Source: Chloroflexota bacterium
GTDB taxonomy: Bacteria; Chloroflexota; Anaerolineae; Promineifilales; Promineifilaceae
Direction: 5' to 3'
Length of the DNA stretch: 5,823 nt
Assembly: GCA_008501785.1 (NCBI GenBank)
Contig: QQUD01000481.1
Span: 1 to 5,823 of the forward strand
A model generated the notes under the pieces. That model was not told where the DNA came from, did not search any database, and saw nothing but the letters and a program-made list of their open reading frames with translations. Position 1 is the stretch's first letter. Every line of letters starts with the position of its first letter. Positions 1-4,724 of the stretch are shown one piece after another. The position numbers were made by a program, and so were the translations under genes.

Positions 1-1564
1 GCAAATGAGGGTGCCAATCATAAAGGCTGTTGTTAAACAGCCAATACCCCAAATCATCTGCTTCCTGACGGTTAGTTGGGTCAGGTACGGTTTTTCCACT
101 AAGAAATGTGATAACCGCCCGCATCACCATGTCGGTCATCGTTTGCCATACTTGCTGATGCAGCTCTGCGGGTTCACGATACAAAAAGCGATAGAATAAG
201 TTGACTGCATGTTGTGCTGCCTCAACTTGCCAGGGCGTAAAATGGCCTTCGACATGCAGCAAATCAGTCGGCGTTAGCCCTGATTTGCCCAACACCTCTA
301 GCCGCCATAAATTGTCAACGTCTAGCTGCCCAACATGCAGCAAATTTAGCTTTTTGAGAATGGTCGGCACTGGCTGTGGTCCGTCCCGCAGTAGACGAAT
401 GATTGCTTTTTCATGTGTTGTGTTTGCTGTTTCGTCTGGCGCAGCGGCTGCTAAAAACCAATATTCGAGCCAATCCGCCGTGGCTCGCGCCCGCATCCGG
501 TTTGATAGAGATTTTAGCTGCTGGTTAACTTGTGGGTATTGATCTGCTAAATAGGCAAGCGGGACGACACGTTCTGGTCCAACGCCCAGCTTCTTGCCCG
601 CTTTCAGGTGGATATGGCTGTCTCCCCCGAGCGCAATGGAGAGGATATTGGCGGCGGAAACGGCCGTTTTATACCCATTTACCATCGCCCCTTCCCCACT
701 CACTGCTACCTGACCACTCTCAACCAGCGCGATGTCTGTCGTCGTGCCGCCCACATCAATCACCAGCGCATCATCCAACCCCGAGAGAAAACGGCCGCCA
801 ATGGCACTTGCGGCTGGCCCAGAGTGAATCGTCTCCACCGGCGTGTCGGCGGCAAATTCAGCACTCATCAACGTGCCATCGCCGCGCACGACCATCAGCG
901 GCGCGTCAATGTCGCGTTGCGCCATCGCCTGCCGTACTGCCAGCATCAACTCTTGCAGCACCGCTAGCAAAGATGCGTTCAATGCGGCCGTTGTGGCACG
1001 TTCCACCGATCCCAATTTCGTAGAAAGCTGATGTCCCAGCACCACCGGCAAGTCACACCTTTTTCGAATCGCAGCGTGTGCTTCATTCTCATGTTCTGGA
1101 TTGAGTGGACTGAAATAGCTGGATACGGCAATCGCATCCACCTGCTGCTTGAACGCATCTACCTGTTGCAGAATGGCGGGTAGATCGAGTGGCTCTTTTT
1201 CACGACCATACAAATCATGCCCACCAGCAATATAAGCGTAATGCGGTGTGCCGAATCGCTGCGCCATCTTGAACTTGGCTACCAGTTCTGAATCATACCC
1301 GATCAGCAGCAGCCCCACCCGGCGTCCTTTGCCTTCTGCAATCGCATTGGTTGCCAGCGTCGTGGAAATCGAAACCATTTTGATGGCTGTCGGATCATCG
1401 ATCTGAATGCCATCAATTACAGCCTCAATACCCACCGCAAAGTCGCGTCGGGTCGTCAAACTCTTAAACGACGTCAGCACATCCCGCGACGCATAATCCA
1501 GCAGCACTCCATCTGTGTACGTGCCGCCTGTATCAATCCCCAGCACCAAGTTTCGTGAATCCAT
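1..1564 (-). CDS. Hydantoinase/oxoprolinase family protein (HyuA-like ASKHA ATPase), C-terminus beyond left edge
   Basis: The minus-strand frame is open from an ATG at 1562-1564 to the window edge, giving 521 residues without a stop. The N-terminus carries the ASKHA phosphate-binding motif GIDTGGTYTDG (residues 9-19). STTLATNAIAEGKGRRVGLL (67-86) and ETIHSGPAASAIGG (244-257) are hallmarks of the hydantoinase A/5-oxoprolinase family, and a second phosphate loop, VIDVGGTTTDIALV, lies at 268-281. Family members use ATP to open cyclic amides or to activate carbonyl compounds. Where I would expect the glycine-rich GAGGGS of classical HyuA, this protein reads ALGGDSHIH (311-319), so it looks like a divergent subgroup and hydantoin hydrolysis should not be assumed. 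It is the last visible gene of the methyltransferase cluster. No Shine-Dalgarno is seen before the ATG; the leader there is the 3' arm of a repeat hairpin. Acting on an N-methylated substrate or its product, or activating corrinoid, are both inference. Family call is firm, role is not. Confidence -1.
   Translation of the reverse strand, partial: MDSRNLVLGIDTGGTYTDGVLLDYASRDVLTSFKSLTTRRDFAVGIEAVIDGIQIDDPTAIKMVSISTTLATNAIAEGKGRRVGLLLIGYDSELVAKFKMAQRFGTPHYAYIAGGHDLYGREKEPLDLPAILQQVDAFKQQVDAIAVSSYFSPLNPEHENEAHAAIRKRCDLPVVLGHQLSTKLGSVERATTAALNASLLAVLQELMLAVRQAMAQRDIDAPLMVVRGDGTLMSAEFAADTPVETIHSGPAASAIGGRFLSGLDDALVIDVGGTTTDIALVESGQVAVSGEGAMVNGYKTAVSAANILSIALGGDSHIHLKAGKKLGVGPERVVPLAYLADQYPQVNQQLKSLSNRMRARATADWLEYWFLAAAAPDETANTTHEKAIIRLLRDGPQPVPTILKKLNLLHVGQLDVDNLWRLEVLGKSGLTPTDLLHVEGHFTPWQVEAAQHAVNLFYRFLYREPAELHQQVWQTMTDMVMRAVITFLSGKTVPDPTNRQEADDLGYWLFNNSLYDWHPHL
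659..668. repeat. Iterated palindrome AACGGCCGTT, copy 1
   Basis: The palindrome extends to 12 bp (AAACGGCCGTTT, 658-669). It lies inside the hydantoinase-like gene and encodes Lys-Thr-Ala-Val as AAA ACG GCC GTT. A related AAAACGGCCG (788-797) and CGGCCGTT (985-992) lie in the same gene in other codon contexts. Confidence -1.
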
Positions 1565-1573
1565 AAAGCAGGT

Positions 1574-1637
1574 GGTAAGTGGTAAGTGGTAAGTGGCAAG
1601 TCGTGAAATCCTCGCCACGCACCACTCACCACTTACC
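1574..1637 (-). repeat. Fold-back tandem heptamer element 1
   Basis: On the plus strand four heptamers stand in tandem: GGTAAGT at 1574, 1581 and 1588, then GGCAAGT at 1595. After 8 nt (1602-1609) come four inverted units, whose reverse complements read outward-in as GGTAAGT (1631-1637), GGTGAGT (1624-1630), GGTGCGT (1617-1623) and GGCGAGG (1610-1616). The GGC variant sits innermost in both arms. In minus-strand RNA the arms form a stem of about 28 bp with three G-U wobbles and two mismatches. It fills most of the gap between the MttB-A stop and the hydantoinase-like start and leaves no usual ribosome site before that start. No U-tract follows the stem, so it does not look like a standard intrinsic terminator. 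It could influence translation of the downstream gene or protect the mRNA end (inference). Confidence -1.
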
Positions 1638-1647
1638 CCTATTCCTC

Positions 1648-3150
1648 CTACGCAAACATTTTTACATCAAGCTCTTCGTCTTTGTGACGGGCATCGGCCA
1701 GTTCACAGACGCGGCGCAGCTCTTTGTACATCTTTTCGTCGAGCAGTGGCTCGGTGTCTGCTTCCAGAATTTCGATGACGCGTTCGTGAATGCGGTCGCC
1801 GTATCGCTTGGCTCCGGCCGCATTCCAATCTTCCCAATTTTGACGATTGACTTGTTTTGGCTGCCAGATTTCTTTCTTGAAGCGATAGTAAGTGTGATCG
1901 TGTTCCAGAAAATGCCCACCCGGACCGACATCATTGATTACATCCAGTCCCATCGTTTCCGGTGTGACTTCGATGCCGCGCAAGATGCGTTTCACCATGT
2001 CGATGATTTCGTCTGAGGCAACCATCATTTCTAGTGAACTGGTCAACCCTTGTTCGATATAACCCACGTCGTGAATCATGTTGCCGCCAATGAGACCGGC
2101 GGTGGCGATGTTGATGGCTGCTTCCATTGTGGCTTGTTCGTCAAACGCCTTCACATCGGAGCATCCAGCGGTTTCGTATTCGGGCACGCCCAGCCATTTG
2201 GTGATGTCGGTGTAGGCAGCACTGAGCAGTGCCATTTCGGGTGAGCCGTAGCTGTAAACGGCCGTTTTCATATCCATCGCCGACATCAACCCACCAATAA
2301 TCAATGGCGTACCTGGTTTGCGTAACTGGCTGAGAACAATGCCCAACAAGCTTTCTGTCAAGGCCTGCACCAGCAAACCAGCTAACGTTGTGGGCGCAGT
2401 CGCTCCCGCCAACGGGCAGGGTGTGTACACAAATGGAATGTTGTTGTCCGAGGCAAAGAGCAGTTTTTGAATCACCTCTTCCGAATGGCTGAGAGGGGAT
2501 ACCGGCTCAATGTACAGCGAAAAAGCGGGGCCTTTGTCCCATTCTGCTTTGCCGCCCACCCGGATATGTGCCATTTCGAGCTGATCGCGGAGGCCTTCGA
2601 GGTCAACGGCCGTTATATTGATCGGCTTACTCGTTCCTTCCAGCATTGCCAGATATTGCCAGCGGTCGTAGGTGCCAACCGCCGTATCCTGCACAATCCC
2701 CAACGACATGTGGAAATCGAGATTGGGCAGCGCCTGCGTCATTTTGGCAAAATTCTTGACGTCGTTATACGTTGCCCGCCGTCGTTCCTTAGTGTATGGA
2801 TCAATCGTAAACGGTGTGTCCGAGCCAGGGCCAAAGTAAATCTGATTCTTGAACAGCTCCATTCGATATTGGCGGTCAGGACCGACGACCACCACCTTTC
2901 GTGGCACCGTCGTTAGCGATTTCTCCACCAGCCATGGTGGAATTTTCACCAAACTGCTGTCATCTTCAATCCCTTCTACAATTGCACCGCCAGCATGAGC
3001 CAGATCGATGCCTTCCTGATCGTAAACACGCACGCCCGTTTCATAAAGCACCCGCAGCGCCGAAAAATAAATCGCCTCAATCTCATCTTCCGACAACACC
3101 TGTAAGCGGGGTGTGGCGTTGACTGTGTAGTTTGTTTTTCTTACTTTCAT
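1648..3150 (-). CDS. MttB-superfamily corrinoid-dependent methyltransferase, non-pyrrolysine (MttB-A)
   Basis: This is a complete 500-residue protein, a usual length for trimethylamine methyltransferase-family enzymes. The family moves a methyl group from a quaternary or tertiary amine to the Co(I) of a cognate corrinoid protein in the cytoplasm. Landmarks are LPNLDF (141), EPVSPL (215-220), TPCPLAGATAP (243-253), GCSDVKAFDEQA (329-340), HDVGY (360-364), RGIEV (391-395) and VINDVGPGGH (404-413). There is no in-frame TAG; Cys330-Ser331-Asp332 lie about where archaeal MttB carries pyrrolysine (residue 334 in Methanosarcina), judged by length only. The gene ends in TAG. I chose the ATG at 3150 because GGGGA lies 8 nt upstream and the 39 residues before it are low-complexity, repeat-derived sequence unlike the family. 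It aligns without gaps to MttB-B over 290 positions at about 42% identity by hand count. The substrate is unknown; glycine betaine, carnitine and proline betaine enzymes of this superfamily show the range. Confidence -1.
   Translation of the reverse strand: MKVRKTNYTVNATPRLQVLSEDEIEAIYFSALRVLYETGVRVYDQEGIDLAHAGGAIVEGIEDDSSLVKIPPWLVEKSLTTVPRKVVVVGPDRQYRMELFKNQIYFGPGSDTPFTIDPYTKERRRATYNDVKNFAKMTQALPNLDFHMSLGIVQDTAVGTYDRWQYLAMLEGTSKPINITAVDLEGLRDQLEMAHIRVGGKAEWDKGPAFSLYIEPVSPLSHSEEVIQKLLFASDNNIPFVYTPCPLAGATAPTTLAGLLVQALTESLLGIVLSQLRKPGTPLIIGGLMSAMDMKTAVYSYGSPEMALLSAAYTDITKWLGVPEYETAGCSDVKAFDEQATMEAAINIATAGLIGGNMIHDVGYIEQGLTSSLEMMVASDEIIDMVKRILRGIEVTPETMGLDVINDVGPGGHFLEHDHTYYRFKKEIWQPKQVNRQNWEDWNAAGAKRYGDRIHERVIEILEADTEPLLDEKMYKELRRVCELADARHKDEELDVKMFA
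2257..2266. repeat. Iterated palindrome AACGGCCGTT, copy 2
   Basis: The palindrome extends to 12 bp (AAACGGCCGTTT, 2256-2267) inside MttB-A, where it encodes Lys-Thr-Ala-Val at residues 295-298. MttB-B has different residues (Ser-Ala-Met-Ile) at the aligned position, so the protein family does not demand this sequence. Confidence -1.
2605..2614. repeat. Iterated palindrome AACGGCCGTT, copy 3
   Basis: A perfect 10-bp palindrome inside MttB-A, encoding Thr-Ala-Val at residues 180-182. The aligned MttB-B residues are Trp-Ser-Tyr, so this is not a conserved protein motif. Confidence -1.
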
Positions 3151-3158
3151 ATTCTTAT

Positions 3159-3163
3159 TCCCC
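3159..3163 (-). promoter_or_regulatory. Shine-Dalgarno deciding the MttB-A start
   Basis: The minus strand reads GGGGA eight nt before ATG 3148-3150. It supports this start over an in-frame ATG at 3265-3267, which overlaps the DUF1638 stop and would add 39 residues encoded by repeat-like intergenic DNA. Its last G (position 3163) is also the first base of the tandem CGATTTA repeat on the plus strand. Confidence -1.
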
Positions 3164-3177
3164 GATTTACGATTTAC
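3163..3177. repeat. Tandem heptamer pair CGATTTA
   Basis: CGATTTA occurs twice back to back (3163-3169 and 3170-3176), followed by a C that begins a third unit. No inverted partner arm is visible nearby, unlike the two fold-back elements. It sits just upstream of the MttB-A ribosome site. The 7-bp unit length matches element 1, suggesting the same class of intergenic short repeat, but two copies alone are weak evidence. Confidence -1.
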
Positions 3178-3192
3178 CCAAGCCTCTGCAGT

Positions 3193-3247
3193 GGCCGGTG
3201 TCCTCACCGAGCCACGCACCTGGCACGGTCTGGAGACCGGCCCGAGC
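3193..3247. other. GC-rich structured intergenic segment, possible interspersed repeat
   Basis: Several inverted repeats overlap here: CGGTG/CACCG around TCCT (3196-3209), CGGTCT/AGACCG around GG (3226-3239), and an outer GGCCGGT (3193-3199) against ACCGGCC (3236-3242). CCGAGC also recurs directly (3207-3212 and 3242-3247). The segment is visibly more GC-rich than the AT-rich sequence either side and lies in the 113-bp gap between DUF1638 and MttB-A. It may be a copy of a dispersed repeat, or an RNA structure before MttB-A. There is no U-tract, so terminator function is not supported. Confidence -1.
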
Positions 3248-3263
3248 AAGGGTGAATTGTCAA

Positions 3264-3959
3264 TCAAATAAAGTCCAGCTGTTTGATTTCACCACCAGGT
3301 GGAACGACCACAAAGTTGTCATCTGCTTTGTCCAGGGCTGCGGCCACTTCGACTAAACGGCGCACAAATTGGTCAGAACCGACGATTTCTTCGTACTGCA
3401 TGTTCCAACGTTTGCAAAAGTCAGCTACTTCCAGCGCCTGTGGCCGGTAGGTGTCCATATCCGTTTCGTTTTGTGTGACCAGTACCAGCCGTTCGTAATT
3501 TTGGTATTGGGTATCCATCAGCCATTCCGCATCTTCCTGGCCGTACTTTTCAATATATTCGTGGTATTCGTTGAGCGGATTGCTGCCTGACTCTAGCCAC
3601 CCTTTGCTGAGGTAGTAGGTTCCCGGCTGCGACTCAAATTCACGCAAATACGCTTCTCGTGAGCCAAGCAAAATGGCGATGCAATCGTCGGTGCGCGGAA
3701 TTAGCAGCGTGTGTTGTCTGGCCTGAATGCCTTTCAAACCATTGCCACAAAGCCCGTAACCCAAGACAATTAAACTGGGCTGCTCAACCGCATCAATTGC
3801 GTCTTGCAATGTCCACGTCATTTTGTTGGGCACACGATGCAGGCCGTAATCCATGTAGGTTACTTCACTCGCTAACCCATTCGGCAGCAGCCTTTCCAGC
3901 ATCGACTGCATTATCTGACAGGCTATGATGACAACAGGAAGTTTTTCTGATGGTGGCAT
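3264..3959 (-). CDS. DUF1638 domain protein
   Basis: The product has 231 residues, about the length of the domain, so it is a single-domain protein. I recognise DUF1638 from GYGLCGNG (67-74), PRTDDCIAILLGSR (88-101) and GTYYLSKGW (113-121). It has no signal peptide or membrane segment, which suggests a cytoplasmic protein. Cys14, Cys71, Cys93 and His41 lie in or near these conserved blocks and could bind a metal or ligand, but this is only suggested by residue type. The family has no established biochemical function that I can state; from memory it recurs beside MttB-type methyltransferases and their corrinoid proteins, as here. An accessory role in corrinoid loading, reactivation or substrate handling is inference. 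The ATG at 3957-3959 is supported by AAAGGA a few bases upstream. It ends in TGA, unlike the three other stops seen, which are TAG. Confidence -1.
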   Translation of the reverse strand: MPPSEKLPVVIIACQIMQSMLERLLPNGLASEVTYMDYGLHRVPNKMTWTLQDAIDAVEQPSLIVLGYGLCGNGLKGIQARQHTLLIPRTDDCIAILLGSREAYLREFESQPGTYYLSKGWLESGSNPLNEYHEYIEKYGQEDAEWLMDTQYQNYERLVLVTQNETDMDTYRPQALEVADFCKRWNMQYEEIVGSDQFVRRLVEVAAALDKADDNFVVVPPGGEIKQLDFI

Positions 3960-3961
3960 TA

Positions 3962-4058
3962 TTTAGTCCTTTAGTCGTTAGTCTTGTAGCCTTTAGTCTT
4001 GTAGTCGCAAACCGTTTTTGACTATCAGACTATTGGGCTACTCGACTACCCGACTAAA
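3962..4058 (-). repeat. Fold-back tandem 7-8 bp element 2 (TAGTC/GACTA)
   Basis: On the plus strand six units share the core TAGTC at 3964, 3972, 3979, 3987 (variant TAGCC), 3994 and 4002, spaced alternately 8 and 7 bp. After a 13-nt loop (4007-4019) five inverted cores follow with an exact 8-bp period: GACTA at 4020 and 4028, GGCTA at 4036, GACTA at 4044 and 4052. Folding 3970-4006 on 4020-4058 brings the variant TAGCC opposite GGCTA, and the outermost pair TTTAGTCG/CGACTAAA is perfect over 8 bp. The outer unit supplies the TAG stop of the corrinoid gene, and the opposite end contains the DUF1638 ribosome site, so the element spans the whole intercistronic gap. A regulatory hairpin is plausible but unproven. 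Confidence -1.
3967..3972 (-). promoter_or_regulatory. DUF1638 Shine-Dalgarno inside a repeat unit
   Basis: AAAGGA on the minus strand lies seven nt before ATG 3957-3959. It falls at the junction of the two outermost TTTAGTC units of element 2, so folding of the hairpin could hide or expose it. The motif and spacing are seen directly; control by folding is inference. Confidence -1.
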
Positions 4059-4692
4059 CTCCCATAAATTCTTTGCATAAATCGGAACCAGCAGGACCAT
4101 TGGAGCCATACCCATCTGCGCCAATGCGTTCGGCGAAGGCGTTATCGACAGGTGCGCCACCGATCATGATTTTGACTTGGTCGCGCAGCCCCGCTTCTGA
4201 GATGGCATTGATGGTGTGCCCCATCGCTCGCATGGTCGTGGTCAGCAATGCTGACATGCCAACGATGTCTGGCTCGTGTTCTTTGATGGCTTCTACAAAC
4301 GCTTCTGGTGGCACATTAAAACCGAGGTTAATGACATCAAAACCCGCACCCTCACACATCATGCCCACCAGGTTTTTGCCAATATCGTGCAGGTCGCCTT
4401 TGACGGTTCCCATCACAATTTTGCCAACCAGTTTGGCTCCGGTTGCAGCGAGATGGGGTCGCAGTACCGCCAGTCCAGCCTGCATTGCATCGGCCGACAT
4501 GAGTACTTCGGGCACAAACATGTCGCCGCGCTTAAAGCGAATGCCGACTTCATTCATTCCCGGCACTAAGCCTTTTTCTAAAATATCTTTCGGCACCAGT
4601 TCTTGGTCCAAGGCACGCTGCACCAGTTTGGGTGTTTTTTCGTCGGCACCTGAGAGAACGGCCGTTGACAATCTTTCATATATTCGACTCAT
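4054..4692 (-). CDS. B12-binding corrinoid protein (MtbC/MttC family)
   Basis: This 212-residue protein has the two-part layout of methyltransferase corrinoid proteins. A helical cap domain covers roughly residues 1-90, with GLVPGMNEVGIRFKRGDMFV (41-60) typical of the B12-binding cap. A Rossmann-like cobalamin domain follows, with the base-off signature DLHDIG (Asp100, His102, Gly105), in which the His is the lower cobalt ligand, then SALLTTTM (147-154) and GGAP (178-181) lining the nucleotide-tail pocket. Its role is to carry the methyl group from MttB-type enzymes to a second methyltransferase in the cytoplasm. It lies 32 bp behind MttB-B, the closest spacing in the cluster, so MttB-B is its most likely partner, though it is the only corrinoid protein visible for two MttB enzymes. 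A strong AGGAGAA site precedes the ATG at 4692. The stop codon TAG is formed within fold-back element 2. Family assignment is very secure; substrate is not known. Confidence -1.
   Translation of the reverse strand: MSRIYERLSTAVLSGADEKTPKLVQRALDQELVPKDILEKGLVPGMNEVGIRFKRGDMFVPEVLMSADAMQAGLAVLRPHLAATGAKLVGKIVMGTVKGDLHDIGKNLVGMMCEGAGFDVINLGFNVPPEAFVEAIKEHEPDIVGMSALLTTTMRAMGHTINAISEAGLRDQVKIMIGGAPVDNAFAERIGADGYGSNGPAGSDLCKEFMGV
4657..4666. repeat. Iterated palindrome AACGGCCGTT, copy 4
   Basis: A perfect 10-bp palindrome in the 5' part of the corrinoid protein gene, where it encodes Thr-Ala-Val as ACG GCC GTT. It matches three other copies in the window. Confidence -1.
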
Positions 4693-4697
4693 CGTGT

Positions 4698-4704
4698 TTC
4701 TCCT
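4698..4704 (-). promoter_or_regulatory. Strong Shine-Dalgarno of the corrinoid protein gene
   Basis: The minus strand reads AGGAGAA five nt before ATG 4690-4692. It is the best ribosome site in the window, consistent with a corrinoid protein made in larger amounts than its enzymes (the abundance is inference). Confidence -1.
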
Positions 4705-4724
4705 GAAATGCTGAATTGCATTTC
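4705..4724 (-). other. Perfect intercistronic hairpin
   Basis: GAAATGC (4705-4711) and GCATTTC (4718-4724) are exact inverted copies around a 6-nt loop. The stem occupies the space between the MttB-B stop codon and the corrinoid gene's ribosome site, abutting both. There is no run of U after it, so it is more likely an RNA processing or stability element or a translation modulator than a terminator. It could also be chance at 7 bp. Confidence -1.

Noticed and set aside
532..1023. Plus-strand open frames of 119-163 codons across the hydantoinase-like gene
   Set aside because: They overlap each other and lie opposite a gene with several strong family motifs; neither encodes a recognisable protein.
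1574..1637. Element 1 as an intrinsic terminator after MttB-A
   Set aside because: The minus-strand RNA has no U-tract after the stem, and the next gene starts only 9 nt later.
3258..3263. Perfect TTGACA (-35-like) on the minus strand just after the DUF1638 stop
   Set aside because: No TATAAT-like box lies at the right distance; the sequence 17 nt downstream is CCGGTC.
3148..3267. Longer MttB-A starting at 3267 and overlapping the DUF1638 stop
   Set aside because: The extra 39 residues are encoded by repeat-rich intergenic DNA and do not resemble the family; a ribosome site supports the start at 3150.
3962..4058. CRISPR array or mobile-element ends
   Set aside because: Units are 7-8 bp without spacers of CRISPR size, and there is no transposase or target duplication.
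4073..4714. Plus-strand open frame of 213 codons opposite the corrinoid protein gene
   Set aside because: It is an antisense shadow of a clear B12-binding protein gene, has no recognisable domain, and its composition is what antisense translation of that gene yields.
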